Shown in pieces: positions 17,485 to 26,397 of a stretch of DNA of 64,000 nucleotides (positions are counted from its first letter, which is position 1; each line of letters opens with the position of its first letter). The position numbers were made by a program, and so were the translations under genes. The notes under the pieces were generated by a model. That model saw only the letters and a list, made by a program, of their open reading frames with translations. It searched no databases and was not told the DNA's origin. Origin of the DNA: Chachezhania sediminis (GTDB lineage: Bacteria > Pseudomonadota > Alphaproteobacteria > Rhodobacterales > Rhodobacteraceae); assembly GCF_009765275.1 (NCBI RefSeq), contig NZ_VOPH01000013.1, forward strand, positions 1 to 64,000. The letters run 5' to 3'.

Positions 17485-19575
17485 ATGACGACCATGACCG
17501 ACCTGACCCAAAGCACCGGCCCGCTCAGCATCGGCATCGATGTCGGCGGCACCTTCACCGATTTCGTCGCCATCGACGCCGCCGGCCGCACGGTGATCGC
17601 GAAAAGCCCCTCGACCCCCGAAGACCAGTCCATCGGCGTGCTGGCAGGGCTGGAAAAGCTGGCCGGGCGGATGGACACCGACCTGGCCAGCCTGATGGCC
17701 CGGACCGAACGGATCGTCCACGGCACCACGGTCGCGACCAATGCTCTGCTGGAGCGTAAGGGCGCGCTGACCGGGATGCTGACCACCGAAGGGCACCGCG
17801 ACATCATCGAGATGCGGGAAGGGCTGAAGCCCGACCGGTACAACCTGCTGATGCCGCCGCCAGAGCCATTGGTTCCCCGTGACCTGCGCCGCCCGGTGCC
17901 CGAACGGATGCGGCAGGACGGGACTGTGGCCGAACCGTTGGACGAACCCGCGCTGAGGGCGGAGATCGAGGCGCTGAAGGCCCGCGGCGTGACGTCCGTC
18001 GCGATCTGCTTCCTGCACAGCTATCGCAACCCGGCCCATGAACGCCGCGCGGCGGAACTGGTGGCCGAGATCATGCCGGAGGCGTACATCTCCGTCTCGT
18101 CGACCGTGCTGCCGCAGATCAAGGAATACGAACGCTTCTCCACCACCTTGGTGAACGCCTATATCGGCCCGGTGGTGCGGCGCTACATGGACCGGCTGAC
18201 GGGGCGGCTGACCGGGGCAGGCTATGACGGGCCGCTTTACATCATCTTGTCCCATGGCGGCATTACCGAGGTGGCGGATGCCATCGCCCTGGCCGCGGGC
18301 ACCTGCCTGTCGGGCCCCGCAGGCGGCATCGCGGGTGCCCGCGCCTGCGCCGGGCTGATCGGGGCGGATAATGTCATTCCCTTCGACATGGGGGGCACGT
18401 CCACCGAAATCTCGCTGATCACGGACGGAGAGGTCGCGCTGACATCCGAACGCGGGTTGGCGGGCGAACGGATCGCGCTGCGCTGCTACGACATCCTGTC
18501 CATCGGGGCGGGGGGCGGGTCCATCGCCATGAACCGGCCCGGGACCGGTTTCACCGTCGGACCCCAATCGGCGGGCGCGGTGCCGGGGCCCGCCTGCTAT
18601 GGGCGCGGCGGGACCGAGGCGACCGTGACGGACGCGAACCTCGTCCTGGGCTACCTGGACCCTGCAGCCTTTGCCGGCAAGGGCACGTTGGACCTGACGG
18701 CGGCCGAAGCCGCGGTGGCCAGGCTGGGCGCCGATCTGGGGCTGGGCGTGAACGAGACGGCGGCGGGCATCCACCGGCTGATCAACGTCAAGATGGCGGA
18801 CGGCATCCGGCTGATGACTCTGCGCCGCGGCGTCGATCCGCGGAATTTCACGCTGCTCAGCTTCGGTGGGGCGGCGGGTCTGCATGCGGTCGAGGTCGCG
18901 CGCGAAATGGGCGTGTCGCGGGTTGTCGTGCCCACGATTGCCTCGGTCCTGTCGGCCTGGGGGATGCTGGCTTCCGACCTGCGCTACGAGGTTTCGCGCT
19001 CCCGCCCCATGGACGGGCAGGGGATGACCGACGATACCCTGCGCGCGATCTTCGAGACGCTGGAGGCAGAGGCGCGGGCGCGGATGCCCGGGGTCGATCC
19101 CCGGACGCTGACCGTCGAGCGGTCGGCGGAAATGCGGTACGGCGAACAGATCTTCGAAGTGAACGTGCCGCTGGACGATATCGATTTCGATGCGCCCGGC
19201 CTTGTCGACGCGGTGGCGCAGGCGTTCCACAGGCGGCACGAGGATCTTTACACTTTCGCCTCGCCCGATCAGGAGGTCGACCTGGTGAACGCCCGCGTGG
19301 CGCTTGTTGGCCGCGTGTCCCGCGGGGCGGTGGCCGAAGCGCTGGAGGCTGCCGGCCCCCGGCCCGAACCCATGGGCAAACGCCGGGTCTTTACCGGCGG
19401 TGCCCCGGAAGACGTGCCGCTTTACGCGATGGAGACGCTGGGGCCGGGTCACCGGATCGCAGGCCCGGCATTGGTCGAGGCCGAGACGACCACGGTCATC
19501 CTTCACCGGGGCGACCATGCGGCGGTGACGCCGCAGGGCTGGCTGGACATCGCCGTGGCGGCCAAGGACGGCTGA
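17485..19575 (+). CDS. hyuA: HyuA-type hydantoinase/oxoprolinase ATP-binding subunit (copy 2)
   Basis: This 696-aa ATP-binding partner of the preceding HyuB has GIDVGGTFTDFVAID, HGTTVATNALLERKG, FDMGGTSTEISLI and SIGAGGGSIAMN. The second phosphate motif has Glu where copy 1 has Asp (GGTSTE against GGTTTD). It follows hyuB by 1 bp. Its position in a two-gene unit under an IclR operator makes it part of the same catabolic region as copy 1, but its divergence suggests a different ring substrate. A second ATG four codons in is also possible. Confidence 0.9.
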   Translation: MTTMTDLTQSTGPLSIGIDVGGTFTDFVAIDAAGRTVIAKSPSTPEDQSIGVLAGLEKLAGRMDTDLASLMARTERIVHGTTVATNALLERKGALTGMLTTEGHRDIIEMREGLKPDRYNLLMPPPEPLVPRDLRRPVPERMRQDGTVAEPLDEPALRAEIEALKARGVTSVAICFLHSYRNPAHERRAAELVAEIMPEAYISVSSTVLPQIKEYERFSTTLVNAYIGPVVRRYMDRLTGRLTGAGYDGPLYIILSHGGITEVADAIALAAGTCLSGPAGGIAGARACAGLIGADNVIPFDMGGTSTEISLITDGEVALTSERGLAGERIALRCYDILSIGAGGGSIAMNRPGTGFTVGPQSAGAVPGPACYGRGGTEATVTDANLVLGYLDPAAFAGKGTLDLTAAEAAVARLGADLGLGVNETAAGIHRLINVKMADGIRLMTLRRGVDPRNFTLLSFGGAAGLHAVEVAREMGVSRVVVPTIASVLSAWGMLASDLRYEVSRSRPMDGQGMTDDTLRAIFETLEAEARARMPGVDPRTLTVERSAEMRYGEQIFEVNVPLDDIDFDAPGLVDAVAQAFHRRHEDLYTFASPDQEVDLVNARVALVGRVSRGAVAEALEAAGPRPEPMGKRRVFTGGAPEDVPLYAMETLGPGHRIAGPALVEAETTTVILHRGDHAAVTPQGWLDIAVAAKDG

Positions 19576-19892
19576 CGCCGCCCGGTTCCGTGCGCGCCCC
19601 CGGCATCGGGCGCCCTGTCCGGTCCTGCCATCCACCGCGGCAAGGCCGAAGGCGACCTGGGTCCGGGCCAGGGGTGGGGCGCATTCGGCCGGATTCGCCC
19701 ATTTCCGGATGGTGACAGAGCGGCCGGATTGTGCGCTATCCCGCCAAGCCCGGCAGGATAACGGCTTGGCACTGTCGAACGCCCGGGACCGTCGCGGCTT
19801 TGCAGGCAGCGGGTCCCGTGGCCCACGGTAGACGGATGTGCCCGGGCACAATGGTTTGCGGGCCACAGGCACGCCGTGCCCCCGGAGGCACC
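19576..19892. other. Convergent intergenic region without a supported gene
   Basis: About 317 GC-rich bases lie between hyuA copy 2 and the convergent minus-strand operon. There is an 8-bp inverted repeat, GCCAAGCC/GGCTTGGC (19743-19770), and a 10-bp direct repeat, CGGCCGGATT (19686 and 19721). No T-run or convincing frame is seen. Confidence 0.5.
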
Positions 19893-20531
19893 CTAGACGG
19901 TACGGTCGGGGGCCGCGATCAGCGAGGCGCGGCAGGCAAAGCCGGCGTCGGGGGCAATATCGGTCCGATTGCCATAGCGGGCGCTGACCCAGTCGAAGCC
20001 CAGCGGATTGCCGTCCGCCACCGGGGTCAGCCAGGGCTTGTCCGACGCGCCGCCGAAATGCTTGTGAAGGATCCCTTCCACCTGCCAGCGCACGTCGCCC
20101 GGGGCGCCCGGCACCGCGCCGGTCCCCGCGGAAAGGGTCAGGGTCGTGTCCAGTTTCGGCGTGGCATCGCCCACCCTGCGCATCAGGTAGGCATGGCGCA
20201 GGACCGGCGGTGCCTCGGCCCCGCCGGTGCCGCCATAGCCCCAGAGTTTCAGCCAGCCCTTGCGGAACTCGTCCAGTTCCGGGCTGAACCAGACGCGTTC
20301 AAGATCGTCCTCGGATTTCACGCCCTGGAAGTCGAAATAGTCCCAGGGCTGCACGTCGCCCGCCAGTGTTTCGCCCACGCGCCAGTTGGCATAGTGGCCG
20401 GTGCCGGGAATGGCGTTGAAGAACGGCATGTCGACGTCGCGCAGCCATTGGGAATAGCCCCGCGGTTCGGCATCTTGGGGCACCGTGTAGGCGATGAAGA
20501 TCACCAGCGGGCAGGATTCCAGCGCGCTCAT
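19893..20531 (-). CDS. Uncharacterised protein, possibly dimeric alpha/beta-barrel type
   Basis: I do not recognise this 212-aa protein with confidence. It is soluble and Trp/Tyr-rich, with an N-terminal IFIAYTVPQD...YSQWLRDVDMPFFNAIPG pattern reminiscent of EthD-like/Dabb proteins that bind aromatic or polyketide-like ligands. It is the last gene of flavoprotein-hydrolase-this protein. Its ATG overlaps the hydrolase stop by 4 bp, so it probably belongs to the same pathway. It may be an isomerase, cyclase or binding protein; no catalytic motif is evident. Confidence 0.6.
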   Translation of the reverse strand: MSALESCPLVIFIAYTVPQDAEPRGYSQWLRDVDMPFFNAIPGTGHYANWRVGETLAGDVQPWDYFDFQGVKSEDDLERVWFSPELDEFRKGWLKLWGYGGTGGAEAPPVLRHAYLMRRVGDATPKLDTTLTLSAGTGAVPGAPGDVRWQVEGILHKHFGGASDKPWLTPVADGNPLGFDWVSARYGNRTDIAPDAGFACRASLIAAPDRTV

Positions 20532-21373
20532 GATGCGGCCAGGAAGCTGTCGATGACCCCGGCCGCGTGGGCATGGTGGTCGGGATCGTTCCACGCCTTC
20601 AACCGGGTCTTCTGTGCGCCGGGGATCAGATCGGCCACCTCGTCGAAATATTCGAAGAGCATGTCAGACCCCGAGCAGACCACCATGGCCGGCTGGGCGA
20701 TCAGCGGCAGGCGGTCCCGTTTCGGGTGGCGGAAGGCCGCGCGATAGGACAGGTGATAGGTGCGCAGCGCCTTCAGCACCTCGACCGTGAAATCGTGCAT
20801 GTAGTTGTCGTTGGGCAGCCCGTCGGGCAGGATGCCGTCGGCGGAATAGCGGTTGTAGTAGGGCCAGAAGATGTGCTGGTCGCGGCAGAAGTGCCAGACC
20901 TTCATCAGGTGCGTGGCCTCGGCATCCGGCGCTATTTCGCGGGCATAGCGGTCCAGCACTTCCGATTGCAGACTGCCGGAATATAGCCCCATGCCGTCGA
21001 TCACGATCTTGCGGACCCGGGTCGGGTGGGCAATCGCGATCTCCATCGCGATCGAAGCACCGGTATGGCTGCCGTAAAGGTCGAACTGGCCCGGGGCCAT
21101 GCCGTCCACGGCGGCGAAGGCCGCCTGTGCCAGGTCGGCGATGTCCGGCTGTGGCAGGGCCAGCGCCTCGCTGTCGCCATTGCCCGCGGTATCGGGCGCG
21201 ATGACCGCACGGCCAAGGGCCGCCAGTTCGTGCATCAGCCCTTCCAGCTGCTTGGAAGATCCCGGCGACTGGTGGATTGCCACCAGCGGCACATCGGCGG
21301 ACGGGCCCGCCCGGCGATAGTGGATCTGGCGGTCGCCGATATCGGCAAAGCCTCGGGTGATGCGGGTGGTCAT
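20528..21373 (-). CDS. Alpha/beta-hydrolase fold protein with His at the nucleophile elbow
   Basis: This 281-aa protein has the alpha/beta-hydrolase pattern: an oxyanion-type HQSPGSS loop (34-40), VIAPDTAGNGDS and a C-terminal NDPDHHAHAAG region with candidate catalytic His. The nucleophile elbow reads LYGSHTGASIA, so His103 occupies the place of the Ser in GxSxG or the Asp of dehalogenases. It may use another residue, act without a covalent intermediate, or be non-hydrolytic. Both flanking genes overlap it by 4 bp. Context suggests cleavage or hydration of the cluster's substrate. Confidence 0.8.
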   Translation of the reverse strand: MTTRITRGFADIGDRQIHYRRAGPSADVPLVAIHQSPGSSKQLEGLMHELAALGRAVIAPDTAGNGDSEALALPQPDIADLAQAAFAAVDGMAPGQFDLYGSHTGASIAMEIAIAHPTRVRKIVIDGMGLYSGSLQSEVLDRYAREIAPDAEATHLMKVWHFCRDQHIFWPYYNRYSADGILPDGLPNDNYMHDFTVEVLKALRTYHLSYRAAFRHPKRDRLPLIAQPAMVVCSGSDMLFEYFDEVADLIPGAQKTRLKAWNDPDHHAHAAGVIDSFLAAS

Positions 21374-22812
21374 GCTGCACTCTCCGTCTTGCGGGCGCCA
21401 GGGGACTGGCCCAATGTCCGGCCCAGCCAGCGGCCAAGGGTCAGGGCAGGCGTGACGCTCATCCCCGAGATGAAGCCGCGGCCCGACAGGGTGGACCCGC
21501 CGATGGCCTCGCCCACGGCATGAAGGCCGGTGATGGGCGTGCCGTCGGTGCGGCGGACCGTCAGCGTTTGGTCCACGTCCAGCCCGGCGGGCGTCTTCAG
21601 GACCATGCCGCGCATGCGGATGGCGCGGAAGCCGGGGCCGGCGATGGCCTGGGGCAGGTGGGTGCGGCCCATCGGGTCGGCCGAGGCACCGGTGCAGGCG
21701 TCGTTATAGGCTGCCAGACTTTCGGCCAGCGCGTCGGACTTCATTTCGGTTCGGTCGGCCAGCGTGGCCAGGTCCGGTGCGGTCACGAAATCGGGGCGGG
21801 CGTTCCAGGCGGCCGCCAGTTCCGCGGCCGTCCAGCCGGGCAGAAGGGCAGGGGCCTTGTCCTGGATCGCATCGTCGAAGACGCACCAGAAGGACATGTC
21901 GGGTTCCGCCGCCAGCGCATGTTCGCGGTTGTCGACGCTTGGGTCATCCTCGCGCACGAAACGGCGGCCTTCGGTGGTCAGGTGAAGCTCCCACGGCTGG
22001 CGGACCTGTGGCGTCAGACTGGGCATGTGGCGCCAGATCACCCGGTTGCCGTCGCCCTTTTCCGGAATGCCGGCATAGGTCGGCAGGAACAGGTCCTGAC
22101 CGCGCAGGGCGGCGCCAGCCTGCTCTGCGATCTCGATGCCCGAACCGTCCGATCCGGGCATTGCCGCGGTGTAAAGCGCCTGCCCGCCGGTCAGCCGCGC
22201 GAACAGCTGCGCATTGCTGCCATAGCCGCCGGTCGCAAGAACCACGATATCGGTCGCGATTTCCCGGGTGCAGCCGGGGCCTTCGACGGTCACGCCGGCG
22301 ACCCTGCCGCCGTCGGTCTTCAGGCCGGTGGCCTTCGTCGACAGCATCAGCGTGGCGTTGGGCTTGGCCATCGCCGCATCGAAAAGCGGCGTCAGGACCT
22401 TCAGGACGGAAATGCCGCCTTCGACCCCCCAATAGGTGCGTGCTTCGCGATAGGCTTCGTGCAGGTGCAGGATGGTCGGGCAGACCGGATCCATGTCGAA
22501 GCCGTTTTCCATCAGCCAGTCGATGGTCGCGCCCTGGCGGGGCAGGGTCAGTTCCAGGATATCGCGTCGGCCGGTGCCGCGGTTGATGCGTTCGATATCC
22601 GCCATGTGCGCCTTGGCGCTGTCGGAAATCCCGCGTTCCGCCTGCAATGCGGAACCCGCACCGCTGAGCTGGCCAAGGCTGACGTGAAGCGTGCCGCCGA
22701 CCTGATCCTGCGCCTCGACCACAAGCACGCGCGCACCGGTCGCGACGGCTTCGATGGCGCAGGGCATGCCAGCGGTGCCGGCGCCCACGACCACGATGTC
22801 GTATCGTTCCAT
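21370..22812 (-). CDS. FAD-dependent oxidoreductase of the fumarate reductase flavoprotein family
   Basis: This 480-aa protein begins with the FAD-binding fingerprint YDIVVVGAGTAGMPCAIEA, followed by VEAQDQVGGTL. It ends with the family's HAVGEAIGGSTLSGRGFISGMSV motif. A second FAD contact is VVLATGGYGSNAQL. The family includes fumarate and urocanate reductases and 3-ketosteroid dehydrogenases, which add or remove hydrogen across a C-C bond next to a carbonyl. No heme domain or export signal is present, so it is cytosolic. It leads the minus-strand operon and diverges from the second TRAP system, suggesting an early redox step on the imported compound. Confidence 0.85.
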   Translation of the reverse strand: MERYDIVVVGAGTAGMPCAIEAVATGARVLVVEAQDQVGGTLHVSLGQLSGAGSALQAERGISDSAKAHMADIERINRGTGRRDILELTLPRQGATIDWLMENGFDMDPVCPTILHLHEAYREARTYWGVEGGISVLKVLTPLFDAAMAKPNATLMLSTKATGLKTDGGRVAGVTVEGPGCTREIATDIVVLATGGYGSNAQLFARLTGGQALYTAAMPGSDGSGIEIAEQAGAALRGQDLFLPTYAGIPEKGDGNRVIWRHMPSLTPQVRQPWELHLTTEGRRFVREDDPSVDNREHALAAEPDMSFWCVFDDAIQDKAPALLPGWTAAELAAAWNARPDFVTAPDLATLADRTEMKSDALAESLAAYNDACTGASADPMGRTHLPQAIAGPGFRAIRMRGMVLKTPAGLDVDQTLTVRRTDGTPITGLHAVGEAIGGSTLSGRGFISGMSVTPALTLGRWLGRTLGQSPGARKTESAA

Positions 22813-23043
22813 TGGCTGTTTCCCACTTGACCGACCGGACCGCCAGCGCCCTGGATCAGGCAGCGATCTGCCGGGGTCTGTTTAAAAAACCGTAGACAAG
22901 CTGTTTCATTTATAAGACATTAAGTCAACGAAAAGAGATACAAATTAAATGACTGATTCGACGTGGTCCGTCGTATCCGGTCGCAGGGTGATCAGGATAC
23001 GGCAGAGGGGCGAAGCGCCGGACAACAGGGGTGTGTGCCGACC
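22813..23043. promoter_or_regulatory. Divergent promoter region between flavoprotein and TRAP genes
   Basis: The 231-bp gap has an AT-rich core, about 22880-22950, suited to two divergent promoters. A spaced GTCT/AGAC pair lies at 22877-22898. No regulator gene is adjacent to this cluster, so its control must come from elsewhere. Confidence 0.4.
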
Positions 23044-23562
23044 ATGACGTTATCGGCTGCATTTGCGGTATTCTGCAGGATCGGGGCCTTCATCTGCGGG
23101 CTTCTGCTGCTGCTCTTCACCGGTCTCGTCCTCTACTCGGTGATCATGCGCTACGCGTTCAGTGCACCGCCCATGTGGGGCGAGGAAATGCCGAAGATGC
23201 TGTTCGTCTGGATGATCTTCCTGGGCGCGGGCTTTGCCTACCTGTCCGGTCACAACATCCGTATGACCGCCCTGGCCGAGCTGATGCCGGACGGCGTCCG
23301 CCGTGCGATCGAGATCGTGATGCACCTGGCGGTCGTAGGCATGCTGATCGGGATCCTCTGGTATTCGGTGCCGATCATCAAGCTGACCTCGCGGTCCGTC
23401 TCCTATGCCACGGGCCTGTCCGAAGGCTGGAAGTTCTGGGCCCTGCCCATCGGTGCCTGCCTGCTGCTTGTGAACGAGGCGTTCCGCCTGTGGAATTTGC
23501 TGACCGGCGGGGTCGACGATCCCGTTCCCGTCATCGCCGAGCTGCGCGAGGCCGAAGACTGA
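23044..23562 (+). CDS. TRAP transporter small membrane subunit (DctQ family), second system
   Basis: The 172-aa product has four predicted transmembrane helices. The first contains ICGLLLLLFTGLVLYSV, followed by the family segment WGEEMPKMLFVWMIFLGAGF near residues 45-64. It starts the plus-strand operon of the 23-34 kb cluster. I chose the ATG at 23044; an open stretch upstream is hydrophilic and unlike DctQ. The stop overlaps the dctM start. Confidence 0.88.
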   Translation: MTLSAAFAVFCRIGAFICGLLLLLFTGLVLYSVIMRYAFSAPPMWGEEMPKMLFVWMIFLGAGFAYLSGHNIRMTALAELMPDGVRRAIEIVMHLAVVGMLIGILWYSVPIIKLTSRSVSYATGLSEGWKFWALPIGACLLLVNEAFRLWNLLTGGVDDPVPVIAELREAED

Positions 23563-24854
23563 TGCTGCTGACCCTGTGCATCCTGCTGCTGTTCGTTCTT
23601 GTTCTTCTGGGGATGGACATCGCCTTTGCGGTGGGCGCCGCGGCGCTGACCTATATCGTGGCCAGCCAATTCGACGCGCGGCCGGTGAACCCGGTCCTGT
23701 TTACCAAGACCATCACCTCCGGCGTGGACAGCTATTCCATGCTGGCGATCCCGATGTACGTGCTGGCGGGTGAATTGATGACCAAGGCCGGCGTGACCCG
23801 CCGTCTGATCGATTTCGCTGCCGCGATGGTTGCGCACCGCCCGGGCGGCCTGGCCAATGTGGGCATCACCGCGAACCTGTTCATGGCCGGTATCTCCGGC
23901 TCTGCCGTGGCCGATGCGGCCGCGACCGGGTCGATCCTGGTGCCCGAGATGAAGAAGCGCGGCTATGCCCCCCGCTATGCCGCCGGCGTGATTTCCGCCG
24001 CGGCGGCGATGGGTCCGATCATCCCGCCGTCGATCCTGTTCATCCTGCTGGCCGCCATCGCCAACCTGTCGGTGGGCGAGCTGTTCCTTGCAGGCATCCT
24101 GCCCGGTCTCATGATGTATGTCGGTCTGATCGCGATGAGCGCCTTCCTGGCCCGTCGCTATGACATCCCGCGCGAGACGAAACCCTCCTGGGACGAGCGC
24201 AAGAAGAAGATCCGGGCCGGCATCCTGCCCCTGGGCGCGCCGCTGATCATCATCGTGACCAAGGTCTTCGGCATCGCCACCCCGACCGAGGCCGCGGCCA
24301 TCGTTGTGGCCTATACCCTGCTGATCGGCTTCGGTGTCTACCGCGACATGACGCTGAAGGCGCTGATGGAAGGCCTGATCGCGGCCGCGCTGACGACCGC
24401 CGTCATCATGATGACCGTGGCCTTCAGCCAGATCTTCGGGCAGATCGCGGTGCTTGCCGGGCTGGGTCGGCTGGTCCACGACACGCTGCTGGCGATCTCG
24501 AACAATCCGTATGTCCTGTTCCTGATCATCAACATCCTGCTGCTGATCCTGGGGACCTTCCTGGACGCCATGCCGCTGATGCTGATCCTGTCGCCGATCT
24601 TCTTCCCGCTGATGACGGGGCTGGGCGTCGATCCGATCCACTTCGGGCTGGTCATGGTGTTCAACCTGGTGCTGGGCATGATCACGCCCCCGATCGGGCT
24701 GAACCTCTTCGTCATGGCCCGAATTTCCGGGCTTGGCATGATGGAGGTCTTCCGGGGCGGGCTGCCGTTCTACGCGGTGCTGTGGGTCGCGCTGATCCTT
24801 CTGACATACGTGCCCTGGATCACCCTGATCCTTCCCTCGTTGCTGATGCGATGA
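23562..24854 (+). CDS. TRAP transporter large membrane subunit (DctM family), second system
   Basis: The 430-aa channel subunit has typical DctM motifs: YSMLAIPMYVLAGELM, AGISGSAVADAAATGSILVP, AAMGPIIPPSILFI and VFNLVLGMITPPIGLNLF. It shares one base with dctQ. The gene order here is Q-M-P, unlike the P-Q-M order at 7 kb, so the two systems were probably acquired separately. The imported substrate should be an anionic compound processed by the enzymes downstream. Confidence 0.92.
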   Translation: MLLTLCILLLFVLVLLGMDIAFAVGAAALTYIVASQFDARPVNPVLFTKTITSGVDSYSMLAIPMYVLAGELMTKAGVTRRLIDFAAAMVAHRPGGLANVGITANLFMAGISGSAVADAAATGSILVPEMKKRGYAPRYAAGVISAAAAMGPIIPPSILFILLAAIANLSVGELFLAGILPGLMMYVGLIAMSAFLARRYDIPRETKPSWDERKKKIRAGILPLGAPLIIIVTKVFGIATPTEAAAIVVAYTLLIGFGVYRDMTLKALMEGLIAAALTTAVIMMTVAFSQIFGQIAVLAGLGRLVHDTLLAISNNPYVLFLIINILLLILGTFLDAMPLMLILSPIFFPLMTGLGVDPIHFGLVMVFNLVLGMITPPIGLNLFVMARISGLGMMEVFRGGLPFYAVLWVALILLTYVPWITLILPSLLMR

Positions 24855-24913
24855 GCGAACAACAAAAACCGGTCCAACCGGTCCACCAACCATCCCAACA
24901 GGAGTAAGATCAC

Positions 24914-25903
24914 ATGACCTTCGATATCTCCCGCCGTGGACTTCTGGGTGGCGCCGCCGCCCTGGCCGCCACGGTCGCCCTGCCGCACCGCGCGCGTGCC
25001 GCGACCATCTTCCGCTATGGCAATGCCGGTGGTCCGCAGACCGTGTCGAACACCTTCAACCTGGCCTTCTCGAATGCCATGAAGGACAAGACCGGCGGCG
25101 AAATCTCGTTCGAGATCTTCGCGGGCACGCTTGGCGGCGAAAAGGACCTGATCGAGTCGATGGCGCTTGGCAGCCTCGACATCTACAACGGCGCCTATAC
25201 GGGGATCGAGGAATTCGACATCCTCTATTCGCCCTATTTCTTCAAAAACGCGGTCCAGGCCAAGAAGGTCATGGAATCCGAGATCGGTGCCAAGTGCTCG
25301 GCCGCGCTGACCGAACGCTATGACGCCAAGCTTCTGGGTGTGGGCCGCCTGGGGTCCTACAACCTGATGCTGAAGGACCCGATCACGTCGCTGGACGACC
25401 TGAAGGGCCGCAAGATCCGGGCGCCCCAGATCAAGGGCTGCATCGAAGCGTTGAGCCATTTCGGCGCGATCCCGACCCCGATCCCCTTCAACGAAGTCTA
25501 CCTGTCGCTGCAGTCGGGCATCGTCGACGGCGTCCTGACCGCGCTGAATCCGGCCGTTCAGTTCAAGTTCTACGAGGTCTGCAAATACGTCGTGGTTCCG
25601 GATTTCGGCCTGGCGCTGGACAAGGAAGTGATCTCGAACGCGGCCTGGAATTCGATGACGCCGGAACAGCAGGAGATCATGCAGTCGACCTTCGATGCGC
25701 TGGAAACCACCGATTACTACGAGGTCGGGGTGAAGGCGAAGAAGACCGACTTCAAGGCATGGTCCGACGCCAATGGCCCCGAAGCCCTGATCGACCTCGA
25801 CGCGTCTGGCCTGATCGCGGCGATGGAGCCGGTGAACAAGAAACTGGCGGACGAGGCCTTCGGCCCCGGCGCATGGGATATGATCAACGCGATCGAAGGC
25901 TGA
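24914..25903 (+). CDS. TRAP transporter substrate-binding protein (DctP family) with Tat-type signal
   Basis: This 329-aa receptor begins with a twin-arginine signal (DISRRGLLGGAAA, Arg7-Arg8) cleaved near residue 29 (RARA). It therefore appears to be exported folded, unlike the Sec-type DctP at 7 kb. The DctP domain contains SFEIFAGTLGGEKDL and LKGRKIRAPQIKG, with the ligand-binding Arg. A CAGGAGTAAG site precedes the ATG. A large hairpin follows the gene, before the enzyme genes. Confidence 0.9.
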   Translation: MTFDISRRGLLGGAAALAATVALPHRARAATIFRYGNAGGPQTVSNTFNLAFSNAMKDKTGGEISFEIFAGTLGGEKDLIESMALGSLDIYNGAYTGIEEFDILYSPYFFKNAVQAKKVMESEIGAKCSAALTERYDAKLLGVGRLGSYNLMLKDPITSLDDLKGRKIRAPQIKGCIEALSHFGAIPTPIPFNEVYLSLQSGIVDGVLTALNPAVQFKFYEVCKYVVVPDFGLALDKEVISNAAWNSMTPEQQEIMQSTFDALETTDYYEVGVKAKKTDFKAWSDANGPEALIDLDASGLIAAMEPVNKKLADEAFGPGAWDMINAIEG

Positions 25904-25923
25904 TCGCGGCCCGACCCACGACA

Positions 25924-25951
25924 GGCCGGGGCCCGATCCGGGGCCCCGGCC
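25924..25951 (+). terminator. Strong GC hairpin after the second dctP
   Basis: Eleven-bp perfect arms (GGCCGGGGCCC and its complement) surround a 6-nt loop. There is no T-run, so it more likely stabilises mRNA or gives partial termination between transport and enzyme genes than ends the operon. Confidence 0.5.
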
Positions 25952-26008
25952 GCCCCAACGCGCCCCGGACAGACCTTGCGCGCGCGTATCCGACAAGGAG
26001 ATATACCC

Positions 26009-26344
26009 ATGGGCATGATGGAACATCCGACCGGCTTGCCGATGAAGGCAGAACAGACCTTCTTCAAGGACCCGGCCATCGATCGTCTGCTGGCCATGAT
26101 CATGACCATGGCGGCAGAACTGAACGTCACACGCGACCGTCTGGCGACGCTGGAAATGTTGCTGGAAGCGGACGAGCCGGTGACGGCCAAGGCGCTGGAC
26201 CAGTTCCAGCCCACGGCCGAGCAGAAGGAAAAGCTGGATGCCGCGCGGCAGAGCTTCGTGAACGAGCTGATGTTCTGCACCATGGGCATCGAGGCGTCGC
26301 TTGGCGCGCCGGAAGACGGCGTGGACCAGTTCAACCAGGAATGA
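26009..26344 (+). CDS. Uncharacterised 111-aa helical protein
   Basis: The gene has a very good ribosome-binding site (AAGGAGATATACC before ATG). The product is predicted mostly helical, with Met-rich and acidic stretches (AMIMTMAAELNVTRDRLATL) and a Gln/Glu-rich tail. I recognise no family or catalytic motif. It lies immediately upstream of the methyltransferase gene and downstream of the TRAP genes in the same direction. It could be a small accessory subunit of one of the enzymes, but that is only context. Confidence 0.65.
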   Translation: MGMMEHPTGLPMKAEQTFFKDPAIDRLLAMIMTMAAELNVTRDRLATLEMLLEADEPVTAKALDQFQPTAEQKEKLDAARQSFVNELMFCTMGIEASLGAPEDGVDQFNQE

Positions 26345-26397
26345 CGACGCGGGGACGGGCCGGAAGGCGCGCCCCGGCCACATGACGGAGACGAACC

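Noticed and set aside
15633-19872. Long minus-strand open frames opposite the second hyuBA pair (736 and 827 codons)
   Set aside because: Same artefact of high-GC codon bias. The plus-strand genes carry clear family motifs and ribosome-binding sites.
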